Source of the DNA: Terrilactibacillus laevilacticus
GTDB taxonomy: Bacteria > Bacillota > Bacilli > Bacillales > Sporolactobacillaceae
DNA length: 64,000 nucleotides
Direction: 5' to 3'
NCBI RefSeq assembly: GCF_006517395.1
Contig: NZ_VDCY01000007.1
Coordinates: 62,001-126,000 of the forward strand
Positions 1-9,600 of this stretch are shown here, in pieces (positions within the stretch are counted from its first letter, which is position 1; each line of letters starts with the position of its first letter). Both the position numbers and the translations under genes were made by a program. The notes beneath the pieces are model-generated. The model saw nothing but the letters and a program-made list of their open reading frames with translations, had not been told where the DNA came from and searched no databases.

Positions 1-1
1 G

Positions 2-535
2 TTATCCAGCTATATACAAAGTTTAGGTGCTGAAGTTACCGTCATGAGAAGTGTTCATGCACGTGATCGATTAACTCGTATGGATGAACCTGTTGATCTC
101 GTCATACTATCACCTGGACCTGGTGATCCAGACCGTTTTAACATGAAAGAAACCATTCAAATTTGCCTTGAAAAAGGTTTGCCAATCTTTGGAATATGTC
201 TTGGTTTGCAAGGGGTAGTAGAGTATTTTGGCGGAGAACTTGACTTCTTATCTTATCCATCCCATGGTAAAAAGTCACTTGTAAAGCAAGCAGGAGATTC
301 AAAAGTATTTGAGGAAATCCCTAAATTCTTTTATGCTGGGCGATACCATTCCATCTATGCTAAAAATCTTCCAGACGACTTAACGATAACAGCTTGCACT
401 GAAGACGATTATGTCATGGCGATAGAACACAAAACATTACCTATCGCAGCCGTCCAATTCCATCCTGAATCCATCATGACGATGAACGGGAATGCAGGAC
501 TGCAAATGCTTAAGAATGTTTTGACGAAGTTATAA
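2..535 (+). CDS. Anthranilate synthase, C-terminal glutamine amidotransferase part (partial, probably fused TrpE-TrpG)
   Basis: The reading frame is open from the window edge, so the 5' end is missing. The visible part is a class I glutamine amidotransferase that supplies ammonia for anthranilate synthesis from chorismate. It shows the PGPG oxyanion region, the nucleophile motif GICLGLQ with its Cys, and the C-terminal HPES motif containing the catalytic His and Glu. The phrases SYPSHGKKS and GRYHSIYA resemble the amidotransferase half of fused TrpE-TrpG enzymes rather than a free TrpG/PabA; the frame running upstream of the first Met supports a fusion but does not prove it. No other trp gene follows: a strong terminator does. 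A separate TrpG, or the amidotransferase of another chorismate-using enzyme, remains possible. Confidence 0.8.
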   Translation, partial: LSSYIQSLGAEVTVMRSVHARDRLTRMDEPVDLVILSPGPGDPDRFNMKETIQICLEKGLPIFGICLGLQGVVEYFGGELDFLSYPSHGKKSLVKQAGDSKVFEEIPKFFYAGRYHSIYAKNLPDDLTITACTEDDYVMAIEHKTLPIAAVQFHPESIMTMNGNAGLQMLKNVLTKL

Positions 536-577
536 GGCTTATATTATTTACAAAATTAATGATAAGAATAACAAAAC

Positions 578-625
578 AAACACGTTTCAAGGAAGTTTTA
601 TTCCATCCTTGAAACGTGTTGTTTT
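578..625 (+). terminator. Rho-independent terminator after the anthranilate synthase gene
   Basis: Long inverted repeat with arms AACACGTTTCAAGG and CCTTGAAACGTGTT around a 14-nt loop, followed by GTTTTATT. It closes the plus-strand gene upstream. Confidence 0.8.
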
Positions 626-629
626 ATTC

Positions 630-790
630 CGCCTTAACGGGCTAGTCAAGACCCCCACCTCAAGATTCTCTGAGTATTCAAAGAAGATAGGTGGGGATCA
701 ACTGCCCGTAAAGGTCCAATTGGTTCAGCAGTATAGATTGGCCGTCATTGTATAAGTTGACGGAGACATTATGTGTTTCAATTTCAGCCT
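630..790 (-). mobile_element. Remnant of an IS200/IS605-type element: tnpB 3' end and right end
   Basis: Read on the minus strand, residues such as NVSVNLYNDGQSILLN resemble the C-terminus of IS605/IS1341-type TnpB proteins (the NASINL-NEG-RLL region). They are followed by about 70 bp (630-701) that recur, in the opposite absolute orientation, at 19291-19362. The shared block (TACCTATCTTCTTTGA, CTTGAG, GTTAAGGCGG) would correspond to the right end and guide-RNA scaffold region of such elements. No transposase domain or left end survives. The family assignment is from memory of these motifs, so it is tentative; the repeat itself is directly visible. Confidence 0.45.
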
Positions 791-812
791 TAATCATACG
801 TTTACAACAATT

Positions 813-915
813 AAATCTGTTGTACATAAAAGACAAAATCATCTGTTCGTCTGAAGAAAGGTATTCCTGTATTTTCTGAAAACTCCCCAATGGAAAACTT
901 GTTATTCTTATTCAT
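813..915 (-). pseudogene. MerR-family regulator, N-terminal stub
   Basis: A strong ribosome binding site (GGGAGG) precedes an ATG at 915. The first 19 residues (containing KFSIGEFSENTGIP) match the start of the MerR winged-helix domain. After GIP the similarity ends: the frame runs into unrelated residues and a stop after 34 codons, and the following DNA looks like a transposon remnant. I read this as a regulator gene truncated by insertion or deletion, leaving its translation signals intact. A functional 34-residue peptide cannot be excluded but has no support. Confidence 0.5.
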
Positions 916-1122
916 CAAAATTCCTCCCATCAAAAGTATAAGTTCATTATAAAACCTCTCAAGGGATAAATTTGAAGAATTTGAAAAATGATATATTGTT
1001 CCACTATCCCCATTAATTCAACAATACTTATTCCATTTAATGGCCCGTTTGCGAAAAAAGTTTATATTCTAAAAAACCTAATCATTAAGGTGATTAAGTT
1101 TCATTTCAAGTTGATCTTTCTA

Positions 1123-1481
1123 TTAAAGAGTGTAGTTCTTCATCATGCTCTCAAAGACCGCATTAGTAGTAATTTCCGAATAAGTTTGTAATTCATACTT
1201 CATGTATTTTCCCGTAATAATATCAAACAATCTATCTTCTTCAGGTGAAAATAAAAGAGGATATAAAACAAAATCTTTAACATTGCCTGTAACAAGTATG
1301 CAATCCTATTGCCATGCTGTGTATAAAATTCTAATATCTGATACACCGCCGTACTGTACCTTAGCAATATCAAGTTCTGTCTTGATATCCTCTCGAAATT
1401 CCTCGCTTATAAAAGCTGAATCGTTAGGTATCTGAATCCGTTGGTATCTAATAAATAAAATTTTAACTCTGACTCCCCCAT
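1123..1481 (-). pseudogene. PIN-domain toxin-like nuclease, broken by frameshift and internal stop
   Basis: The start is clear: GGGAGG then ATG at 1481, immediately after the stop of the HTH gene at 1494. The N-terminus FYLLDTNGFRYL carries the LLDTN motif with the first metal-binding Asp of PIN-domain RNases. The frame stops after 24 codons. Another frame then continues with DSAFISEEFREDI, and after an amber codon with DCILVTGNVKDF, which is the late PIN motif with its acidic residues, ending at 1123. At least one frameshift or deletion plus one stop therefore interrupt it. PIN proteins of this kind are usually RNase toxins paired with a DNA-binding antitoxin, which fits the upstream gene. 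The assignment rests on motif recognition. Confidence 0.6.
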
Positions 1482-1493
1482 CGTTCCTCCCTG

Positions 1494-1970
1494 TTATTCC
1501 ACATCTTCATCAAGATATTGCATAATCTTATTCGCAACATTGACAGATTGTTTGTTGATCTTATTTCTCTTTTGAATATATTTATTCCAGTTGTGATGTG
1601 CGGTAAATTGATCTGTCGGGATCAGCCATTTTCCACTGCCTTCCATTCTTTGTCTGGCATCAATTTTTCCTTCCGCACAGTATCTTCTAACCATTTGCGG
1701 TGTCACTTCAAGAATTTCTGCAACATCTCGAACGGGTAGATACTCTGGAAAATCTACTGTTTTTCTAAGGAGATCACTTGCTTCTTGTTTCTCATTCTCA
1801 TTAAGTTCTAGATAGAGCTGTTCTTTTTGTTTTTCTAGTTCCATTTGCATTCTTTGAATCGTGACATAGTGTTTCACTCGCTCACTCATTTCAGTTTCAT
1901 TCGGAACATTCATTTTTCTGATAGTATCATAAAGATTACCTACGATTTCAGTAGCCATCTCTTCATTCAC
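1494..1970 (-). CDS. HTH DNA-binding protein, antitoxin-like partner of the broken PIN gene
   Basis: This 158-residue cytoplasmic protein has a charged, coiled-coil-prone N-terminal half (about residues 35-65, rich in E, K, Q) followed by an excisionase/MerR-like helix-turn-helix at about 75-115 (LPVRDVAEILEVTPQMVRRY, then a wing ending in GKWLIPTDQF). The GTG start at 1970 is set by AGGAGG seven to nine bases upstream. It lies directly upstream of the PIN remnant, 12 bases apart, the arrangement of a toxin-antitoxin operon in which this protein would bind DNA and neutralise the nuclease. Its frame is intact although the toxin is not. It could equally be a stand-alone regulator; the antitoxin role is inferred from context. 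Confidence 0.65.
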   Translation of the reverse strand: MNEEMATEIVGNLYDTIRKMNVPNETEMSERVKHYVTIQRMQMELEKQKEQLYLELNENEKQEASDLLRKTVDFPEYLPVRDVAEILEVTPQMVRRYCAEGKIDARQRMEGSGKWLIPTDQFTAHHNWNKYIQKRNKINKQSVNVANKIMQYLDEDVE

Positions 1971-2184
1971 CTCTCTTCACCTCCTATTATACATCCTTAA
2001 AATTAGAAACAAAAGAAAAAAAGGAAACAAAAGAAACTTTAATATAGTATATACTACAATTTTAAAAAAGATACACAGCAGTCGTAAAATTATCATCTTG
2101 TATAACGGTATACTACTAAACAGCATTTTAAATATATTTATAAACCAAAATACATATGATTATAATTTTATTTTACATATGAGT

Positions 2185-2421
2185 TTACATAGTTTGAAAA
2201 ACGTTATAATAGCCAGAAACAGAAACGACTTTTTTCTCTTTATGCTTTGCGACAGCCCCTATCGTTAAATTCATCGGATTGTAGACAAAACTATCAGGCT
2301 GAATAATATTATCTTCAACTTTTTTAATTAGAAACGAACGTTCATATCTTTCCGATTTAGGAGTAACACCGTTCAACAAGGTCACGTCGTAACGATTCTT
2401 ATATTTCCCTTCTACAGTTGT
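2185..2421 (-). pseudogene. Fragment of a type I restriction-modification specificity subunit (HsdS)
   Basis: About 78 residues resemble one target-recognition domain of HsdS: KSERYERSF, then DSFVYNPMNLTIGAVA and VSGYYNVF, which match the recurring NPMNLRxGA and SxYYxVF patterns of that family. A full HsdS has roughly 400 residues with two such domains; here both sides are missing and no hsdM or hsdR is nearby. Upstream the open frame is continued by unrelated GC-richer DNA (2425-2515) that resembles internal sequence of the miniature elements described below, so the long open frame starting at 2526 is chimeric. It is a decayed relic of a lost restriction system. Confidence 0.55.
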
Positions 2422-2562
2422 CTGGTGAGTGTGGGGGATGACGCAGGCTAAAAACCAGGCGTCCTGGCTGGCGCCTGCTACTTGCCATCCTGGGCGTCGA
2501 AAAAACCCCATTGATAGAAGTTTCACTTTATTCTAATAAGATAAGTTCGTATTATCTCGAGT

Positions 2563-2582
2563 GATTATTCCATTTAATAATC
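2563..2582. promoter_or_regulatory. Inverted repeat upstream of rpsN, possible operator
   Basis: Perfect 7-6-7 dyad, GATTATT and AATAATC, about 105 bases before the rpsN start. AT-rich dyads of this kind can be Fur/Zur-type sites, but this one does not clearly fit the known Zur consensus. Function is unproven. Confidence 0.3.
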
Positions 2583-2687
2583 TTAAACCCCTTTTACCAA
2601 TGATTCCCTATTTTCTTTTTTAACAAAAATAGATATAATTTATCTTTCACCTTTCCTCACACTATTTTAAAAGGAGGAATTCATATT

Positions 2688-2873
2688 ATGGCAAAAAAAT
2701 CATTACTCATTAAGCACCATAAAGAACAAAAATTTAACGTAAGAGAATATACACGCTGCGAACGCTGTGGACGTCCACATTCCGTTATTCGCAAATTTAA
2801 ACTTTGCCGTATTTGTTTCAGAGAATTAGCCTACAAGGGGCAGATTCCTGGAGTTAAAAAGGCAAGTTGGTAA
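2688..2873 (+). CDS. rpsN: 30S ribosomal protein S14 type Z (zinc-binding form)
   Basis: At 61 residues this is the standard length of the short, zinc-containing S14. Cysteines in CERC (24, 27) and CRIC (40, 43) form the zinc ribbon, and the C-terminus IPGVKKASW is the family signature. S14 binds 16S rRNA in the head of the small subunit. The start is set by AAAGGAGGAATTCATATT before the ATG. The gene stands alone rather than in the S10-spc ribosomal operon, so it is either a second copy or a relocated one. A TATAAT-like box lies at about 2633, and a 20-bp dyad with arms GATTATT/AATAATC at 2563-2582 may be an operator. A terminator follows immediately. Confidence 0.95.
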   Translation: MAKKSLLIKHHKEQKFNVREYTRCERCGRPHSVIRKFKLCRICFRELAYKGQIPGVKKASW

Positions 2874-2902
2874 AAATCCCTCAAATGTTTTGGGATTTTT
2901 TT
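2873..2902 (+). terminator. Terminator of rpsN
   Basis: AAAATCCC and GGGATTTT arms with a short loop, followed by a run of T, starting at the rpsN stop codon. Confidence 0.85.
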
Positions 2903-2929
2903 GTGTTATTGAAATGAGAATAATAATAA

Positions 2930-2972
2930 AGAACACTCAAGTCTCCATAAAGAAAATTGAGTGTTCTTTTTA
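2930..2972 (-). terminator. Terminator of the arginine operon
   Basis: Arms AAGAACACTCAA and TTGAGTGTTCTT 11 bases beyond the argH stop, with flanking A/T runs on both sides; it can also act against plus-strand read-through from rpsN. Confidence 0.85.
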
Positions 2973-2982
2973 CTTCTGTTCA

Positions 2983-4353
2983 TTATAGTTTACTTTCAGC
3001 CAACTGAATCTGTACCTTAATCTGATCAGGACCTGTTCCGCCTTGACTATGTCTTGCACGCATGACATTTTCAGGTGCTAAAATGTCAAAGATATCTTCT
3101 TCAAAGAGTGAGCTAAACTCTCTAAATTCAGCTAATGTTAAATCTAATAAATACTTGCCCTGTTCAATAGCATATAAAACCACTTTCCCAGTTACTTCAT
3201 GGGCTTGTCTGAAAGGCAATCCTTTTGTAGCAAGATAATCAGCCATATCAGTCGCATTAGAATAATCTTGTGTTACGGCTTTACGCATGTTGTCTTTTTT
3301 GACGGTTAATGTTTCAAGAATTGGTGCCAGAAGATCAAGAGCCCCTTCTAATGTCTCAACCGTATCAAAAATACCTTCTTTATCTTCTTGCATATCTTTG
3401 TTGTATGCGAGAGGAAGACCTTTTAAGACGGTTAACATGCCGACTAGATGACCAAATACACGACCCGTTTTCCCTCTTAATAGTTCAGGTACATCAGGGT
3501 TTTTTTTCTGCGGCATAATGCTTGAACCGGTGCAAAAAGCATCATCAAGTTCAACAAATTGAAATTCTTGGCTACTCCATGTGACTAACTCTTCGGATAA
3601 TCGTGACATGTGAACCATAATCAATGAACAAATGGATAAGGCTTCGACTACAAAATCACGATCACTTACAGCATCCATGCTGTTTGGATAAACAAAGTCA
3701 AAATCCAAGAGCTCTGCTACACGTTCACGGTTAATTGGGAACGTGGTACCCGCAAGTGCACCAGCTCCAAGAGGGAGCCAATTGATTCGTTTTAAGCTGT
3801 CTCTTAGACGATCTTTATCTCGTTCAAACATCCAAAAGTAAGCCATTAAATGATGGGCAAAAGAAATCGGTTGAGCACGCTGAAGGTGCGTATATCCTGG
3901 TAGAATCGTTTCAATGTTTTCTTTTGCTTGACTAAGTAAGGCATATTGAACATGTTCAACCAATTCGATTAGTCGTTTTGTTTTTTTACGCATATATAAA
4001 TGCATATCGGTTGCAACCTGGTCGTTTCGGCTACGGCCTGTATGTAGTTTCCCACCTACAGCCCCGATCTCATCAATTAACATTTTCTCAATGTTCATAT
4101 GGATGTCTTCATGTTCGGTTAAAAATTCAACGTTACCAGATTCAATTTTCGATAAGATTGTTTTCAATCCATTTTGAATCGTTTCAGCTTCGTCAGTCGA
4201 TACAATCCCGCATTCACCAAGCATTTGAACGTGAGCGAGACTTCCTTCAATATCTTCTTTGGCTAGTTGTCTGTCAAAACCAATGGATGCCGTAAACGCA
4301 TCCACCTGTTTATTTGTTTCCTTCGTAAACCGGCCGCCCCATAGTTTTGCCAT
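2983..4353 (-). CDS. argH: Argininosuccinate lyase
   Basis: Cleaves argininosuccinate to arginine and fumarate, the last step of arginine synthesis, in the cytoplasm as a tetramer. The protein starts MAKLWGGRF, carries the [12 protein letters not shown] substrate loop, and has the fumarase/aspartase superfamily signature [12 protein letters not shown] with its catalytic Ser, at the normal length of 456 residues. I place the start at the ATG at 4353 because AGGAGG lies six bases upstream. An ATG at 4359 abuts the Shine-Dalgarno sequence, and longer versions lack one. The first 44 bases overlap the end of argG, suggesting translational coupling. It is the last gene of the arg operon and is followed by a strong terminator. 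Confidence 0.97.
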   Translation of the reverse strand: MAKLWGGRFTKETNKQVDAFTASIGFDRQLAKEDIEGSLAHVQMLGECGIVSTDEAETIQNGLKTILSKIESGNVEFLTEHEDIHMNIEKMLIDEIGAVGGKLHTGRSRNDQVATDMHLYMRKKTKRLIELVEHVQYALLSQAKENIETILPGYTHLQRAQPISFAHHLMAYFWMFERDKDRLRDSLKRINWLPLGAGALAGTTFPINRERVAELLDFDFVYPNSMDAVSDRDFVVEALSICSLIMVHMSRLSEELVTWSSQEFQFVELDDAFCTGSSIMPQKKNPDVPELLRGKTGRVFGHLVGMLTVLKGLPLAYNKDMQEDKEGIFDTVETLEGALDLLAPILETLTVKKDNMRKAVTQDYSNATDMADYLATKGLPFRQAHEVTGKVVLYAIEQGKYLLDLTLAEFREFSSLFEEDIFDILAPENVMRARHSQGGTGPDQIKVQIQLAESKL

Positions 4354-5566
4354 TGCCATCCTCCTGTTGATTCCCTTTATGAACTTCTGCATAGACTTTT
4401 GTTGGAAGGCCCCAAAGTTTGATGAACCCTACTGCTGCATTATGGTCAAAGGCATCACCTTTTGTATACGTCGCAAGTTCTTCATTATAAAGACTTGTAT
4501 CTGCTTTACGTCCCACAACAACATGTGTGCTTTTGTGTAATTTCACACGCACTGTTCCTGTAACATGTTTTTGAGTGTCATCGATGAAGGCTTGCAATGC
4601 TGTGCGGATTGGTGAATACCAAAGACCGTCATAGATGATTTGTGCCATTTGTTGTTCAACAATTGGTTTGAAGTGAGCCACTTCACGAGTCAAAGTTAAG
4701 GCTTCAAGTTCTTTGTGTGCGTTGATCAAAATGAGAGCCGCTGGATTTTCATAAACTTCACGCGATTTAATCCCAACAAGACGATTTTCTATATGATCAA
4801 TACGTCCTATACCATGTAAACCACCTTTGTCGTTGAGTGCTTCGATGATTTCAACAAAGCTTAAAGTCTCACCGTTCAATGACACGGGTTTGCCTTTTTC
4901 AAAACCGATTTCAATATATTCTGCCTCGTCAGGTGTATTTTGGATTGGATTCGTCCAATCATAAGCTTCTTCTGGCGCCTCATTCCAAGGATTTTCGAGG
5001 ACACCAGCTTCACATGCACGTCCCCAAATATTTGCATCAATGGAGAAAGGATTATCTAAATCAATGGGAATTGGAATACCATTTTCCTCAGCGTATTTTA
5101 TTTCTTCATCACGTGTCATTCCCCATTCGCGTACCGGTGCAACAACTTTTAAATTTGGGTTAAGCGCTTGGATCGATACTTCAAAACGAACTTGGTCATT
5201 TCCTTTACCGGTACATCCATGAGCGACAGCTGTTGCCCCTTCTTTTTCAGCGACATCAACGAGAAGTTTAGAAATAAGTGGACGAGAAAGTGCTGAAGAT
5301 AATGGGTATTTGCCTTCATATAATGTATTCGCTTGAAGAGCTGGCAAGAGATATTCTTCAGCTAACAAATCTTTAGCATCCACAACATAAGAACTTACAG
5401 CCCCTACGTCCAATGCTTTTTGTTTTACCATTTGAAGATCTTTACCTTCACCTACGTTAATACTGAGTGCAACAACGTCATAATTATATTTATCCTGCAA
5501 CCATTTAATACAAACAGATGTATCCAATCCTCCTGAATAAGCGAGAACAATTTTTTCTTTTGCCAT
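4310..5566 (-). CDS. argG: Argininosuccinate synthase
   Basis: Joins citrulline and aspartate using ATP to make argininosuccinate. The N-terminal PP-loop ([11 protein letters not shown]) binds ATP, and [13 protein letters not shown] is the family signature near residue 117. At 418 residues it is slightly longer than the usual 400-410 because its tail (about 15 residues after KGNQQ) reads across the argH start. A good ribosome binding site (AAAGGAGGAA) precedes the ATG. A 94-base AT-rich gap separates it from argF; no clear terminator lies there, so argG and argH are probably co-transcribed with the upstream genes, although a weak internal promoter is possible. Confidence 0.97.
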   Translation of the reverse strand: MAKEKIVLAYSGGLDTSVCIKWLQDKYNYDVVALSINVGEGKDLQMVKQKALDVGAVSSYVVDAKDLLAEEYLLPALQANTLYEGKYPLSSALSRPLISKLLVDVAEKEGATAVAHGCTGKGNDQVRFEVSIQALNPNLKVVAPVREWGMTRDEEIKYAEENGIPIPIDLDNPFSIDANIWGRACEAGVLENPWNEAPEEAYDWTNPIQNTPDEAEYIEIGFEKGKPVSLNGETLSFVEIIEALNDKGGLHGIGRIDHIENRLVGIKSREVYENPAALILINAHKELEALTLTREVAHFKPIVEQQMAQIIYDGLWYSPIRTALQAFIDDTQKHVTGTVRVKLHKSTHVVVGRKADTSLYNEELATYTKGDAFDHNAAVGFIKLWGLPTKVYAEVHKGNQQEDGNGKTMGRPVYEGNK

Positions 5567-5660
5567 TACAAATTCCTCCTTTTTAGTACCCTATTCGATT
5601 CTTTTAGTTTACCTTATTAGTGTAAAAAAGTCTTTGGTAATTTAATAAAAAAATTTTAAA

Positions 5661-6629
5661 TTATTTGCTTTCCATCAATACTTTAAGGATCGCTTTTTGA
5701 GCATGTACACGATTTTCTGCTTCATCAAAAACAACCGAATGAGGCCCGTCAATGATATTTGCCGTCACTTCTTCCTCCCGATGAGCAGGTAGGCAATGCA
5801 GAAAAATAAAATCATCTTTTGCAAATGAACATAATTCTTCATTTACTTGGTAAGCCTTGAATTTATTTAACCGTTCTTCTGCTTCAGCTTCTTGGCCCAT
5901 ACTTGTCCAAACATCCGTAACAATCACATCTGCATCTTTTGCTGCTTCAATCGGATCATTCCCGATAGAGATAACACTTCCTGTTTTCTCAGCGATTTGT
6001 TTTGCTCCCTGAACGATACGGCTTAATGGCTCAAATCCCTCCGGAGAGGCCGTTGAAATATGCATGCCGCAACTTGCCGCTCCTTCAAGAAGGGAATGAC
6101 ACATATTATTATTACCGTCTCCAACATAGCACATTTTGAGTCCCTTTAATTTACCTTTGTGCTCATAAATGGTCAGAAGATCCGCCAAAACTTGAGCTGG
6201 ATGATGCGTATCCGTTAATCCATTGATAATCGGGATATCGGCATTTTCTGCAAACTCTTCGACAATATTGTGTCCGAATGTCCTAATCATCAGGCCATCA
6301 ACATACCTAGAGAGTACTTTTGCCGTATCAGCAATCGTTTCTCCTCGGCCTAGCTGAATATCCTTATTACTTAAGAAAATGGCTTGACCACCAAGTTGAA
6401 TCATCCCTACTTCAAAAGAAACACGTGTCCGGGTGGATGATTTTTCAAAAATCATCCCCAGGACCTTTCCGCTTAAATAAGGATGTGGAATCCCTTTTTT
6501 CTGTAATGCTTTCATTTGAACGGCTTCATTTAACAAATGTTGAATTTCTTCCGGGGAATATTCGGCTATTGTAAGAAAGTCTTTCTTTTTCGTTTCTTTT
6601 ATCTCATTCACTTTTAGCATCTGTTTCAC
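5661..6629 (-). CDS. argF: Ornithine carbamoyltransferase
   Basis: Transfers the carbamoyl group from carbamoyl phosphate to ornithine, giving citrulline. Signature motifs are all present: SSTRTR (carbamoyl phosphate binding), HPAQ, and HCLPAHR (ornithine side). The 322-residue length includes about ten extra N-terminal residues compared with most homologues. The ATG at 6629 overlaps the carB stop by four bases (ATGA), an arrangement that couples the two and places the enzyme directly beside its carbamoyl phosphate supplier. The first steps of assembly (argCJBD) lie upstream in the same transcript. Anabolic rather than catabolic because no arcA or arcC is nearby. Confidence 0.96.
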   Translation of the reverse strand: MKQMLKVNEIKETKKKDFLTIAEYSPEEIQHLLNEAVQMKALQKKGIPHPYLSGKVLGMIFEKSSTRTRVSFEVGMIQLGGQAIFLSNKDIQLGRGETIADTAKVLSRYVDGLMIRTFGHNIVEEFAENADIPIINGLTDTHHPAQVLADLLTIYEHKGKLKGLKMCYVGDGNNNMCHSLLEGAASCGMHISTASPEGFEPLSRIVQGAKQIAEKTGSVISIGNDPIEAAKDADVIVTDVWTSMGQEAEAEERLNKFKAYQVNEELCSFAKDDFIFLHCLPAHREEEVTANIIDGPHSVVFDEAENRVHAQKAILKVLMESK

Positions 6630-9600
6630 TCTCCGTGATTTATCATCAATTTTTCTTTCTTATATTCTTCCAGTGACAGGACGCGCGTGGCTTCATTCGT
6701 ATTAGTTAAAGATAAAACTTGATTGAGCGTATCTATTGCCGTATACAATGGAACTTGGTATCTTATTGCCATCTCCCGCAGTTTAAATCCAAAGGTTGAA
6801 AGGTTTCTTCCTTGTACAGGGAGATTACAAACAGTCGTAATTTCTCCTTCTGCGAAGCTTTGATTCAATTCATCAAGATCTTTTGAAATACGTTTAACTT
6901 CTATATCATGCGCCTCTAAATACTTAGCCGTACCCATTGTTGATGCAATTTTAAAACCTTTGTTCACGAGTATTTGAATGTATGGCAGGCACTCCGCTTT
7001 ATCACGATCATTTATTGAAAAAATCACCGTTTTTCCTTCATTTTGACCGTCCAATAAAGGATGGTTTTTTCCTAACAATAAGGCTTTAGTCAGAGCTTCA
7101 TTCGGGGATTTTCCGAGCCCGAGTAATTCACCTGTTGATTTCATTTCAGGCCCTAGAACAGGATCAACACCTTTTAGTTTTGAGAATGAAAAGACCGGAG
7201 CTTTAACAGCATAAAGGTCAGGTGGTTCTAATAATCCTAATTCATTGTGTTGTCCTTTCAATGTTTCACCCAATTGAACGCCAACAGCTAATTCAACCAT
7301 TGGAATACCTGTCACTTTACTCATGATAGGAACCGTCCTTGATGCTCGAGGGTTCACTTCTAGAACATATACAACGTCACCCGAGATAACAAATTGAATA
7401 TTAATTAGACCATTTATTTGTGCTTTTTGACAAATACGCGTCGTATACTCAACAAGTGTTTCCTTTTGCTTATTTGATAAGGTTAAGGATGGAAAAATGG
7501 CGACGCTATCGCCTGAGTGAACGCCCGCTCTTTCAATATGTTCAAAGATACCAGGAATTAAACAATCGTGACCATCGCTTATGGCATCAACTTCACATTC
7601 AAGTCCTGGTTCATAACGATCAACAAGAAGCGGAAAAGAAGTAGCGCTGATTCCTTCCTTATTCTCCTGAATATACCGTTTTAGCTCCATTTCATTATAA
7701 AAGATAACCATGGATTGGCCACCAATGACATAGGATGGTCGAACAAGAACCGGATAGCCGAGTTTTTTAGCTGCTGGAATCAAGCCTTGAAGTTCATGAA
7801 CGGTATCTCCTTTAATATGAGGAATATCAAGTGAGCTTAGAAGCTCATAAAATTGCTCCCGATCTTCCACTTGATCAATACCAGATAATGATGTTCCTAA
7901 GATTTTGACCCCTGCTTCTTCTAATCCTTTGGCTATATTAATGGCTGTTTGGCCGCCAAATTGAACAAGAACACCGTCTACTTTTTCTTTTTCGACTACA
8001 TTAAGAATATCTTCGAGAGCCAACGGTTCAAAATATAATCGATCCGCAATTGAATAATCCGTACTTACTGTTTCCGGGTTATTATTCATGACTATCGCTT
8101 GATAACCCTTTTCTTTAACTGCTAAGGCAGCTTGAACGGAACAATAATCGAATTCAATTCCTTGCCCTATTCGTATTGGACCTGAACCGATGACTAGTAT
8201 TTTCGGCACTTGGCTTACGTCCGCCTCATCTTCACCAAGCCAAGTCGAATAATAATACGGTGTTTGAGCTTCGAATTCCGCTGCGCAAGTATCAACGAGT
8301 TTATAGCTTGGCGTAATACCTAATTCGATTCTTTTTTTACGGATCTCCATTTCACTTACTTTAAAAATCCGAGCAAGTGTGGCATCACTTACATTATATT
8401 GCTTGGCTATTTGCCAATGCTCTTTTGTTAATTCATCTATTGATTTATTTGAAAGAGTCCCTTCAAAATCAACCATATCTTTGATTTTATTTAAAAACCA
8501 AAAGTCTATTTTCGTTTCTTTATGAATCGTTTCGGTCTTATATCCTTTTTTCATTAATGCAGCAATAGCAAAGATTCTTAAATCCGTTGCTTCTTTTAAA
8601 TGATAGATAAGTTCATCTTCTGATGCTTTTTCGAAAGGAAAATAAGTCAAATTCTTGATGCCGGACTCAAGGGATCGGAGACCTTTATTTAGAGCCCCCT
8701 GGAATGTTCGATCGATAGCCATGACTTCTCCCGTAGCCTTCATTTGTGTACCTAAGCTTCTTTCTGCTTCAGTAAATTTATCAAATGGGAAACGTGGAAG
8801 CTTCACAACGATATAATCAATCGCAGGTTCAAAGGAAGCATAAGTTGTTCCTGTAATAGGATTAATGATTTCATCCAAATGATAACCAATCGCACATTTT
8901 GTAGCGATACGGGCGATCGGATAACCTGTCGCTTTCGAGGCAAGAGCTGATGAACGACTAACTCTTGGATTAACTTCGATAATCACATATTCATTTGACT
9001 CAGGGTTTAAAGCAAATTGAATGTTACAACCACCGACAATTTTTAATGATCGAATGATTTTTAATGAAGCGTGACGTAACATTTGATATTGAACGTCTGT
9101 TAATGTTTGAGATGGAGCGACCACGATTGAATCCCCCGTATGGACACCCACTGGGTCTAAATTCTCCATATTACAAACAATGATACAAGTATCATTTGCA
9201 TCCCGCATCACTTCATATTCAATTTCTTTCCAACCTTTGATGCTTTTTTCGATTAATACTTGATGAATGGGACTAAGCTTAAGTCCTCTTTTTAAGACAA
9301 GTTCAAGCTCCTTGTCATTATTGGCAAACCCGCCTCCAGATCCACCAAGTGTATAGGCTGGACGAATAATCACGGGATAGCCAATTTCTTGGACGAACTC
9401 ATAACCCTCTTCATAAGTATGAATGATCTTTGATTCTGGTATCGGTTCTTGAATATCGATCATCAATTGTCTGAATAACTCTCGGTCTTCACCGTGCTGG
9501 ATCGAATCAACGGATGTGCCTAAAAGTTCAACCTCATATTTTTCAAGAATATGATGTTGATATAATTCAACAGCTAAATTCAATCCTGTTTGCCCACCTA

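Noticed and set aside
988-1435. Two plus-strand frames of 67 and 77 codons
   Set aside because: They are antisense to the PIN pseudogene or lie in AT-rich spacer and lack ribosome sites.
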